Shown here piece by piece: positions 25,094 through 33,577 of a DNA stretch of 64,000 nt (position 1 is its first letter; each line of letters begins with the position of its first letter). The notes below the pieces were generated by a model. That model had not been told where the DNA came from. It searched no databases and worked only from the letters and a program-made list of their open reading frames with translations. Source of the stretch: Oscillospiraceae bacterium (GTDB lineage Bacteria; Bacillota; Clostridia; Oscillospirales; CAG-272); contig SVTY01000006.1 of assembly GCA_015063535.1 (NCBI GenBank), forward strand, positions 57,636 through 121,635, read 5' to 3'. Position numbers and translations under genes: made by a program.

Positions 25094-26287
25094 TTATTCT
25101 GTGGTGTAGTTATCGAAATAGCCTTGGATAAAGACGATGGGGGTACCCTTGTCGCCCGAGCCTGAGGTCAGATCGCACAGGGAGCCGATGAGGTCGGTCA
25201 AGCGGCGGGGGGTCGTTCCCTCGGATGCCATTTGTCCCACCAGATTGTCGTCCTTCTCTTGAATCTTTTCCTTAATGGCGGCTTTTAATTCCTCGCCCGA
25301 CAGATCGGCAAAGTCGTTGTCGGCAAGGTATTTCAGCTTCAGCTCGTTGGGCGTTCCCTCCAAGCCCTTGGTATAGGCAGGGGAGACCACCGGGTCGGCA
25401 AGCTCCCAGATCTTGCCCACGGGATCCTTGAAGGCACCGTCGCCGTACACCATGACCTCGATTTTCTTACCCGTAGCGTCGTACAGTCTCTTTTGAATGG
25501 CATCGACGATGGGCTGGCAGTCTCTGGGGAAGAGCTTGACCTGCTCCTCGGTCGCCTTATTGGTTCCCAAAAGACCGTACTGCTCGTTATAGCCGCTTCC
25601 GTTCACGGGAGCGTTCAGGATCTCGTCAAGACCGAACACCCGCTCGGCTCCTGCCGCCTTCAGAATGCGCTTGGTGCGGGCTCTGGTGTGGATGTCACAG
25701 CACAGCACGTTCTTGGTATAGTCCAGAATTGCCTTGGGGTTATTGGCGAAAATGATCTCGCAGTCGGCACCGCAGTCACGGATGAGCTGCTCGTAATATG
25801 CTACATAGTCCACGCCGGTAAAGGTGTGCTTCTCGTAGCCGAAATAGCTACGGTAGGTAGAAAGATCCAGTACATCCCGATAGGGGTCAACGCCATGCTC
25901 GTCCAGCGCATCCATCGTGACCAAGTGGTTGCCTACCTCATCGGAGGGGTAGGAGAGCATGAGGACGATCTTTTTGGCGCCCTTGGCAATGCCTCGCAGA
26001 CAGATGGCGAAGCGGTTGCGGCTGAGGATGGGGAAGATAACGCCGACGGTCTCGCCGCCCAGCTTATTTTTTACGTCCTCGGCAATATCGTCCACGGTGG
26101 CGTAGTTGCCCTGCGCTCTGGCGACGATGGCTTCGGTCATGGCAACGATGTCCCTGTCATGGAAGGCAAAGCCGGCATCCTCAGATGCGGCAAGGACGGA
26201 TTCGGTTACGATGTCAACAATGTTGTCTCCCTGCTTAATGATGGGCGCACGGACGCCACGGGATACGGTTCCGATCATACGGCTCAT
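25094..26287 (-). CDS. Coenzyme F420-0:L-glutamate ligase (CofE)-like family protein
   Basis: GTVSRGVRAPIIKQGDNIVDIVTESVLAA and full-length 397-aa sequence resemble the CofE-like family in anaerobic gut bacteria. Confidence 0.8.
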   Translation of the reverse strand: MSRMIGTVSRGVRAPIIKQGDNIVDIVTESVLAASEDAGFAFHDRDIVAMTEAIVARAQGNYATVDDIAEDVKNKLGGETVGVIFPILSRNRFAICLRGIAKGAKKIVLMLSYPSDEVGNHLVTMDALDEHGVDPYRDVLDLSTYRSYFGYEKHTFTGVDYVAYYEQLIRDCGADCEIIFANNPKAILDYTKNVLCCDIHTRARTKRILKAAGAERVFGLDEILNAPVNGSGYNEQYGLLGTNKATEEQVKLFPRDCQPIVDAIQKRLYDATGKKIEVMVYGDGAFKDPVGKIWELADPVVSPAYTKGLEGTPNELKLKYLADNDFADLSGEELKAAIKEKIQEKDDNLVGQMASEGTTPRRLTDLIGSLCDLTSGSGDKGTPIVFIQGYFDNYTTE

Positions 26288-26474
26288 ACGAATAAACTCC
26301 TTTACAAAAGAGAGAATGGATTGTTGAGGGCGTTACGGAGTGCAACAGCCATACAACACTATATTATACCACGCAGAGGAAAGGATTGCAAGATTTTTTT
26401 CAATATTTTTTCAAAAAATCGCAGAAAAATCAAAAAGGGAAAAGATGACACGAAAAAATTGAATGGATGGTAAA

Positions 26475-26592
26475 CGGACAGTCGAGGACGCCTGTCCCTA
26501 CGGTTTGTAAAAACATAACACGCTCGCCCATTGTACAAACAAAGCGGCTTCGCACTCAATTGATTGTAGGGACAGGCGTCCTCGACTGTCCG
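26475..26592. repeat. Family A modular palindromic repeat (full copy)
   Basis: CGGACAGTCGAGGACGCCTGTCCCTAC ... GTAGGGACAGGCGTCCTCGACTGTCCG. Confidence 0.88.
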
Positions 26593-26725
26593 AAAAAAGG
26601 TTTAAATTCGAATCGGAACAGGCGAACACGCCGTGTTTATCTCCACGCAAAAAGGAAACAAGCCATCCGCTGTGTGCGGATGGCTCAGTCTGTCGAAAAA
26701 ATATTATGATTGCACATACTCTGTT

Positions 26726-26748
26726 AGCCTTCCCCGCTGGGGAAGGCT
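26726..26748. repeat. Solo family E terminal hairpin
   Basis: AGCCTTCCCCGCTGGGGAAGGCT, identical to the hairpin at 50237-50259. Confidence 0.7.
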
Positions 26749-26827
26749 TTGAAGTTAGATTGCGTTGAAAATTATCGTTTCAAACGAATTCAAATTTTCT
26801 TCTGTTTGTTCGGTGGGCAGAAGCCTT

Positions 26828-27814
26828 TCAAAGCAGAGAGGCAATAAGCTCGTCTCTCGATTTCGGGCTGAGGTAGGCGGGGGGGATATCGAACACGGTC
26901 TTACATCCCACGTTGCCCTCCCGATACAGGCGGGCGACGGCACGGGCGTATGCCACGATGACCGAAGCCGTAAACTCGGGGTTGGAGTCAAGGCGCAGAC
27001 TGTATTCGATGACATGGGTATGCTCGCTCTCCTTGCCTGTCTTGCCCGAACGGATGACAAAGCCGCCGTGAGGGATACCGCCGTGATCTCTTGCCAGCTC
27101 CTCGGCGGAAATAAAATGCACGGTCGTGTCGTAATCGGCAAAATAGTTGGGCATGGTCTTGATCTCTCGCTCGATGCGTGCCTTGTCCGCCCCCTCTGCC
27201 GCTACCACGAAGCATTCTCTTGTGTGCTTCTGTCGGGTAGTGAGGTCGGGGCAGACACCGCTCCGCACTGCCTCAAGGGCGCTCTCGACGGGAATGGTGT
27301 ATTGCTTGGCATCCAAAACTCCGTCAATGCGGCGGATGGCATCGGAATGTCCTTGGCTGACGCCCTTGCCCCAAAAGGTATAGTCCTTGCCATCGGGCAG
27401 AACGGCATCGCCGTACAGGCGGTTCAGGGAGAACATGCCGGGATCCCAGCCCACCGAGATCATGGCGGTCTTGCCGCCCTCCTTCGCCGCCGCATCCACC
27501 GCCGCCAGATGCTCGGGAATGCGGGCATGGGTATCAAAGCTGTCCACCACGCAGAAGCGGCGGGCAAGGGCGGGGGTCTGCGTGGGCAGATCGGTGGCGC
27601 TTCCTCCGCAGAGGATCATCACGTCGATCTTGTCCGCATACGCCTCTACCTGTGAGGTGTGCAGGACGGGAACACCCTCCGTGCCGATGGTCAGAGTGGC
27701 GGGGTCACGGCGGGTAAAGACCGCCGCAAGGGTCATATCGGGATTCTGACGGATGGCGGATTCAATACCCCGTCCCAAATTGCCGTAGCCGAAGATACCG
27801 ATTTGAATGCTCAT
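26828..27814 (-). CDS. ddh: meso-Diaminopimelate D-dehydrogenase
   Basis: MSIQIGIFGYGNLGRGIESAI, DVMILCGGSATDLPTQTP, VDSFDTHARIPEHLA, SVGWDPGMFSLNRLYGDAVLP. Confidence 0.94.
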   Translation of the reverse strand: MSIQIGIFGYGNLGRGIESAIRQNPDMTLAAVFTRRDPATLTIGTEGVPVLHTSQVEAYADKIDVMILCGGSATDLPTQTPALARRFCVVDSFDTHARIPEHLAAVDAAAKEGGKTAMISVGWDPGMFSLNRLYGDAVLPDGKDYTFWGKGVSQGHSDAIRRIDGVLDAKQYTIPVESALEAVRSGVCPDLTTRQKHTRECFVVAAEGADKARIEREIKTMPNYFADYDTTVHFISAEELARDHGGIPHGGFVIRSGKTGKESEHTHVIEYSLRLDSNPEFTASVIVAYARAVARLYREGNVGCKTVFDIPPAYLSPKSRDELIASLL

Positions 27815-27884
27815 GTGTTACCTTTCCTTTCATGGGGAGCAATGCTCCGAAAAAATACGAACATATTATAGCATATCTTGCCTC

Positions 27885-28781
27885 TTATTGCAAGGGCTTT
27901 GGAGAAGTTTTTTCGAATGTTTTTGCACGCCTGCGATATTCGGTGGGGGTCATGCCGAAGCGGCGGGCAAAGGAGCGGTTGAAGTATGAAATGCTGGCAA
28001 ATCCGCTGTCCATGGCGACCGCCAGCACGCTTTGCTCGGAGTCGCACAGCAGAGAAGCGGCGTACCGCAGACGGAGGTCGGACAGATAGCCGTGGAAGGA
28101 GAGACCCATGTGCGTACGGAAGAGCTGTCCCATGTAGACCTCGTTCATGGCGTACAGGCGGGAGACCTCTCGCAGGGTCACCTCACGGCGGAAATTTTCC
28201 TCGGCGTATTCCGCCATACGCTGAACGACCCAGTGGACGGACGGCTTTTCGGCGGCGGGCGGAGGCAGGGTGGGGAGCAGGAGGCGCAGATAGCTCTCGA
28301 CCAAGCGGGCGGCTTCCATCATGCGCCCCCGATCGGCATCGGGGAGCAGGGAGGGATCGGAGAAATAGGGCAGGAGCGGTGCGGGATCGGCACCCCGCTC
28401 GGCACAGGTCGCCTCCGCCTTGGCTCGGCTCGTCTGCCGATCCTCCACGCAGTTTCCGACAAACAGGATGCCCAAAGGGCGGTCGCCGTCAAGGATGGGG
28501 TAGACCAGCTCGCAGAGCCCATAGGGGCAGATGCCGAAAAAGGGAGCTTTTCGGCGCAATGCCATCCGACAGACCGTGGCTTTGCAGGAGGTACAGAGGC
28601 GGTAGCCGCCTACGGTCGCCTTGGCGGCATCGCAAAAGGGCTGGGCGTGGATGATGAGTGAGCGGGGGAGGGATAGCGCACCGTCGGCAAACCGCCCCGA
28701 AACATCGTAGAGATTGAGGCGGAAGCGACCGTCCCGATTCAGAAACAGCAAGAGCTCTTGAAAAGTCATAGCTTCCTCCAA
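27885..28781 (-). CDS. PocR-domain AraC-family transcriptional regulator
   Basis: N-terminal PocR-like Cys-rich region (CTSCKATVCRMALRRKAPFFGICPYGLCELVYPI), C-terminal AraC HTH. Confidence 0.85.
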   Translation of the reverse strand: MEEAMTFQELLLFLNRDGRFRLNLYDVSGRFADGALSLPRSLIIHAQPFCDAAKATVGGYRLCTSCKATVCRMALRRKAPFFGICPYGLCELVYPILDGDRPLGILFVGNCVEDRQTSRAKAEATCAERGADPAPLLPYFSDPSLLPDADRGRMMEAARLVESYLRLLLPTLPPPAAEKPSVHWVVQRMAEYAEENFRREVTLREVSRLYAMNEVYMGQLFRTHMGLSFHGYLSDLRLRYAASLLCDSEQSVLAVAMDSGFASISYFNRSFARRFGMTPTEYRRRAKTFEKTSPKPLQ

Positions 28782-28889
28782 ATTAAGATTTTGTAAATAT
28801 TATATCACAAATCTTTAGTTTGTGCAAGAGATTGTTGAATTTGTGGTAGAAAAACAGGAAAAAAAGAGGTATAATGAAAATGAAATGGA

Positions 28890-28965
28890 CGGGCGAACGC
28901 AGTTCGCCCCTACGAAGAAGGAAAGGGGAACCATCGTACCCGTAGGGGCGACCTGCGGTCGCCCG
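28890..28965. repeat. Family B modular palindromic repeat
   Basis: GGGCGAACgcaGTTCGCCCCTACG ... CGTAGGGGCGACCtgcGGTCGCCCG. Confidence 0.8.
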
Positions 28966-28992
28966 CCAATAAACAAACAAAGGAGAATCATC

Positions 28993-30276
28993 ATGGAACA
29001 CAAGAATCATTATGACGTGATCGTAGTCGGAGGCGGCTTTGCGGGCTGTGGGGCGGCGATCGCCGCGGCAGAGCAGGGCAGCTCGGTCTTGCTGGTGGAG
29101 GCGTCCAATGCCTTGGGCGGAGCGGCGAACGTCAATCTCGTCAACCCCTTCATGCGGTATTATTGCAGAGACAAGGAAACACGGGCGGTGCTGAAGGTTC
29201 TGTCCAAGGGCATCTTTGAGCGCATTGTCGGAGAGCTGGAGAAAATGGGCGGCTTTATGGGCAAGGGAACTGTCTACCAATCGGCAATATTCAATGAGGA
29301 ATACCTGAAGCTGATCCTGAACCGTATGACGACCGAGGCAGGCGTGACACTTCTGTATCATGCCTATCTGTGTGATGCCGATACGGCGGACGGACGGATC
29401 ACGGCAATCGAGGTGGCGACCAAGTCGGGCAAGCTGAAGTTTTCTGCCGACTGCTTCATCGACGCCACGGGAGATGCCGATCTGGCGGTGCTTGCGGGCT
29501 GTCCGTACCGCCTTGGCAGAGAGGAGGACGGGCTGTGTCAGCCGATGACGCTCTGCTTCCGTGTGGGTAACGTGGATATTGACTGCTTTTTGGCGGAAAA
29601 GGAGAGCATGCAGGCGCTTTACAAGCAGTGGCAGGCAGAGGGGAAGATCAAGAACATTCGGGAAAACGTGCTGGTGTTCCGCAACGTAGCCCCCGGGGTT
29701 CTGCATTTCAATTCGACCCGTATCGTGCGCCGTGATCCGACCGACGTGTTCGACGTGACGCAGGCAGAGCTGGAGGCGAGAGAGCAGGTCTTTGAGCTGT
29801 TCGACTTCTTGCGGACGAATTTTGAGGCGTTCCGCCAAAGCGAGCTGATCGCCACCGCCGTTTCCATCGGCGTGCGGGAGAGCCGCATGATCGACGGACT
29901 GTATGTGCTGACGGGCGAGGATCTGAAAAACTGTACCATGTTCGAGGATTCCATTGCGCTGGGCAACTATGACATCGACATTCACAATCCCGCAGGAAGC
30001 GGAACGAGCCATTATTACTTTGAAGGAACCGACCATTACAGCATTCCCTACCGTTCACTGGTGCCGCAGAAGTGCGACAATCTCTTGGTGGCGGGACGGT
30101 GTATCTCGGTGACCCACGAAGCGCAGGCGTCTATCCGTATCATGCCCATCGTGTGCTGTCTGGGCGAGGCGGCAGGCGTGGCGGCATCCCTTGCTGTGAA
30201 GGAGAAGGGGAAGCCCGCTGAGGTGAATACCGACAAATTGCGTGCCATCCTTACCGCAAGCGGTGCCGCTGTCTGA
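28993..30276 (+). CDS. FAD-dependent oxidoreductase
   Basis: YDVIVVGGGFAGCGAAIAAAEQGSSVLLVEASNALGGAA; DATGDADLAVLAGCPYRLGRE; C-terminal CLGEAAGVAASLAV. Confidence 0.9.
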   Translation: MEHKNHYDVIVVGGGFAGCGAAIAAAEQGSSVLLVEASNALGGAANVNLVNPFMRYYCRDKETRAVLKVLSKGIFERIVGELEKMGGFMGKGTVYQSAIFNEEYLKLILNRMTTEAGVTLLYHAYLCDADTADGRITAIEVATKSGKLKFSADCFIDATGDADLAVLAGCPYRLGREEDGLCQPMTLCFRVGNVDIDCFLAEKESMQALYKQWQAEGKIKNIRENVLVFRNVAPGVLHFNSTRIVRRDPTDVFDVTQAELEAREQVFELFDFLRTNFEAFRQSELIATAVSIGVRESRMIDGLYVLTGEDLKNCTMFEDSIALGNYDIDIHNPAGSGTSHYYFEGTDHYSIPYRSLVPQKCDNLLVAGRCISVTHEAQASIRIMPIVCCLGEAAGVAASLAVKEKGKPAEVNTDKLRAILTASGAAV

Positions 30277-30602
30277 GGATGCAAGGATGCGAGGATGCGC
30301 CTTACAGGCGGTCAAAAGCATAGTCGCCTCACGCCCTGCCGGTTGTGATGCTCGTTGCTTTTTCCCTTTTCGCACTCCTTTTATCTGCCTTTGGGCAGCA
30401 GTCGTGCTCAAAGCTTTTAAAAAAGAAAAGGTTGCAAAAGAAAACTTTGCAAAAAGTATCCGAACTGTCACTCGCAACCTAGGGCGGGGGCTTGCTCCCG
30501 CCGAAAAAGGTTGAAATGTGAAACGGAAGGGAAAGCAACAGGTCTTGCGTCCTTCGTTCTTGCAGAAAAGATATTGTTTATACAAAAAGAAAGCCCTGCT
30601 AT

Positions 30603-30635
30603 TGACATAGGAAGTCCTTTGTGATATAATAACGG
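30603..30635 (+). promoter_or_regulatory. Promoter of HAD hydrolase gene
   Basis: TTGACA - 17 nt - TATAAT. Confidence 0.7.
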
Positions 30636-30665
30636 TATCTGTTGCAGAGGAAGGGAGATTGAAGG

Positions 30666-31283
30666 ATGGCAAGGACGATCAAAACAATCGTATTCGATAT
30701 GGGGCAGGTGCTGCTTCATTTTTCGGTTGAGCACCCGCTGGAGCGGTGGTATGCGGCGGACGACCGTCCTTTGATGAGAAAGGTGATCTTCGAATCGGGG
30801 GATTGGCGTGCGGTGGATGGGGGTACGCTGACCGAGGAGGAGGCGCTTGCCCGCTGGCAGGCGCAGATACCTGAGAGATTGAGAGAAGTGACGGCAGAGA
30901 TGCTTGCCCATTGGCATGAGCTTTTTCGACCTGTGGAGGGGATGGCGGAGCTTGTCCGTTCGCTGAAGGCGGCGGGATACGGCTGTTATCTGCTGTCCAA
31001 CACCAGCCTGCGGTTCTTTGACTATTGGGAGCGCTTTGAGGCGTTACGGTTGCTGGACGGACGGTTCGTATCTGCCGAGTATCGGCTTCTGAAGCCCGAT
31101 CCTGCCATTTTTCATAAGATGACTGAGGTCTTTGGGCTTTGCCCGGAGGAATGCTATTTTATCGACGATCTTCCCGAAAATGCGGAAGCCGCCCGCTCGG
31201 TGGGCATGACCGCCTTTTGCTTTGCCCAACAGGATATTGCGGCGCTGAAGGCCGATATGAGAGACAAGGGCATTCGGGTGTGA
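30666..31283 (+). CDS. HAD family hydrolase (HAD-IA)
   Basis: IVFDMGQVLL, LLSNTS, KPDPAIFHKM, CYFIDDLPENAEAARSVGM. Confidence 0.9.
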   Translation: MARTIKTIVFDMGQVLLHFSVEHPLERWYAADDRPLMRKVIFESGDWRAVDGGTLTEEEALARWQAQIPERLREVTAEMLAHWHELFRPVEGMAELVRSLKAAGYGCYLLSNTSLRFFDYWERFEALRLLDGRFVSAEYRLLKPDPAIFHKMTEVFGLCPEECYFIDDLPENAEAARSVGMTAFCFAQQDIAALKADMRDKGIRV

Positions 31284-31296
31284 AACGGAATATAAA

Positions 31297-31335
31297 AAGA
31301 GAGAACACGGCAGACATTCTGCTGTGTTCTCTTTG
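31297..31335 (+). terminator. Terminator downstream of HAD hydrolase
   Basis: AGAGAACACgGCAGacattCTGCtGTGTTCTCTTT. Confidence 0.75.
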
Positions 31336-31345
31336 TATGAAAAAA

Positions 31346-31464
31346 CGGACAGTCGAGGACGCCTGTCCCTACAGGTTTGCAGAAACATAAACGGTTCGCC
31401 GGTTGTGCCAACAAATCGGCTTCGCTTTTGTTTTTGTTGTAGGGACAGGCGTCCCGACTGTCCG
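31346..31464. repeat. Family A modular palindromic repeat (full copy, diverged core)
   Basis: Conserved terminal hairpins with CCCTAC/GTAGGG feet. Confidence 0.85.
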
Positions 31465-31487
31465 AAAAGGATGAAATTTGAATTTTT

Positions 31488-33191
31488 TTATTTCGTCCGT
31501 CTGTGATATTCCTCCTCGATCATGGCGGGGAGAGCGAAGCGTTTGATCTTCTTGGAGGAATTTTTCGGAAATTCCTCTGTGGTGACGATGGACAGGTCGA
31601 TGCGCTTGTAGGTCTGAACGGTACAGTTCACCTCTGCCACGGCGGCGGTGATCTTCTGCTCCAACACGGCGGGGTCATAGCTCCGACCCAATTGCTCGGC
31701 GGCGTACTCGGTATCGGGGCGGATGACCGCTACGATATCGACCTCGCCACGCTTTTCGTTGTTCATCGAAAGCACCACAGCCTCGTCGATCCACGGACTG
31801 CGGCAGAGGTAGGACTCCAGCTCCTCGGGAAAGACGTTCTTACCGTTGGCTCGGATGATGACGTTCTTCTTCCGTCCCGTGATGATAAGGAAGCCGTGCT
31901 CGTTGATATAGCCGATGTCTCCCGTGTAGAGCCAGCCGTTTTTCTTGACCTCGGCGGTCAGGTCGGGTCTGCCGTAGTAGCCGATCATCACGTTGTCGCC
32001 CCGATAGCAGATCTCGCCCGTACCGTCCTCGGCGGGATCGACGATCCTCAGCTCGCCCTCGGGTAGGCACAGACCTGCCGAACGGTCGTTGAAATAGCAG
32101 TCCCGATTGACGGCGGCAAGGGGAGAGGACTCGGTCAGTCCGTAGCCTTGGATCACCTTCAGACCGAAGGCACGCATGCCTTTGATGATCTCGGGGTCGA
32201 TGGGGGCACCGCCCGAAATGAGCAGATCGAGCCGTCCGCCGAAGGATTCGTGGATCTCGGCAAAGAGCTTCCGTTTTGCCGCCATGCGGGCGGAGGCGGG
32301 GTGGATCTTATCGGTGAGCTTGATGATGGTACGTACCTTGTCCTCAATGCCCTTTTTGCGGATGTTCGCCCAGATCTTGCGGTACATGGTCTCCAGCAGC
32401 AGCGGTACGCAGAGGATCTTGGTGGGTCTTGTCTCCTTGACGTTCTTCATGATGTAGCGCACGCCCTCGGAGAATGCCACCGATGCGCCGCAGAACAGGG
32501 GATACAGGAAGCCGCAGGTGCATTCGTACACATGGTGGAGCGGCAGAACCGACAGGGCTCTGTCCTCGGGGGTGATGCGTACCATTTTGGCAAGATTGCG
32601 GATGGTATGGCAGAGGTTGCGCTGGGAGAGCATGACGCCCTTGGAGACCCCTGTGGTGCCCGACGTGAAGATCAGGGAGCAGAGGGTGTCGATGTCGATG
32701 GAGGCATCCAGATAGCTCCGATCGCCGTCGGAAAGACGGGTCATGCCCTCGGAGATGAGGGCGGGCAGGTCGTCAAAACTGATGCGCACGATGGCGGCAT
32801 CCACCTGCGCCAGCTTTTCCCCGTATTTTTGGGAATGCAGGATCAGTGCCGCCTCGGACAGGCGGGCGATGTTGGCGATTTCCTCGGCGGGGATCTCCTT
32901 ATCCACGGGAACGACGGCGCCCAAGCCGCAGACGGCGGTCATGTAGGACAGGCACCAGGCGTAGCAGTTTTCGCCGATGACGATGATCCGCTTGCCGCCG
33001 AAGCCTTGGGCGGACAGGGCGGTACCCAGTGCCATGACCTCGTTTTTGTAGCGGGCATAGGAGTAGGCGCGGTATTTTCCGTCGATCTTTTGCAGAAAGG
33101 CGGGGCGGTTGCCGTACAGCACGGCACTCTCCTCCAGCATTTCTCGCAGGTCGTGGAGCTTTTTGGTTTGATACAGGGCAGGCTGTGCCAT
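31488..33191 (-). CDS. AMP-binding protein (long-chain acyl-CoA synthetase-like)
   Basis: LIFTSGTTGVSKGVMLSQRNL, QGYGLTESSPLAAVN, GWLYTGDIGYINEHGFLIITGRKKNVIIRANGKNVFPEELE. Confidence 0.92.
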   Translation of the reverse strand: MAQPALYQTKKLHDLREMLEESAVLYGNRPAFLQKIDGKYRAYSYARYKNEVMALGTALSAQGFGGKRIIVIGENCYAWCLSYMTAVCGLGAVVPVDKEIPAEEIANIARLSEAALILHSQKYGEKLAQVDAAIVRISFDDLPALISEGMTRLSDGDRSYLDASIDIDTLCSLIFTSGTTGVSKGVMLSQRNLCHTIRNLAKMVRITPEDRALSVLPLHHVYECTCGFLYPLFCGASVAFSEGVRYIMKNVKETRPTKILCVPLLLETMYRKIWANIRKKGIEDKVRTIIKLTDKIHPASARMAAKRKLFAEIHESFGGRLDLLISGGAPIDPEIIKGMRAFGLKVIQGYGLTESSPLAAVNRDCYFNDRSAGLCLPEGELRIVDPAEDGTGEICYRGDNVMIGYYGRPDLTAEVKKNGWLYTGDIGYINEHGFLIITGRKKNVIIRANGKNVFPEELESYLCRSPWIDEAVVLSMNNEKRGEVDIVAVIRPDTEYAAEQLGRSYDPAVLEQKITAAVAEVNCTVQTYKRIDLSIVTTEEFPKNSSKKIKRFALPAMIEEEYHRRTK

Positions 33192-33447
33192 GGAATGTTC
33201 CTCCGTTTTGTCTTTTTGAAAATGTTGAGTTGATGTTGAGTTAAAATTGACTGCTCAACAATTATATAGATATTATATCATGTTTGGACAGGGAATGTGT
33301 GGATAAAGTGTAAATTTATTGTGGCAGAAGTGGGAACATCCAGAGATATTCCTTGATTTTGAGGATTTTTTACCATGTTCGCACACATATTCGGAAGGAG
33401 CTTTTTTTAAACGCCTCGTTCCAAACCAATTCAAAGTTCATCCTTCT

Positions 33448-33566
33448 CGGACAGTCGGGGACGCCTGTCCCTACAGGTTTGTAAAACAAAGGCAGGTTCG
33501 CCCATTGTACAGACAAAACGGCTTCGTACCCAATGGATTGTAGGGACAGGCGTCCTCGACTGTCCG
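33448..33566. repeat. Family A modular palindromic repeat (full copy)
   Basis: Terminal inverted repeats CGGACAGTCGGGGACGCCTGTCCCTAC / GTAGGGACAGGCGTCCTCGACTGTCCG. Confidence 0.88.
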
Positions 33567-33577
33567 TTTCCTTCTTT

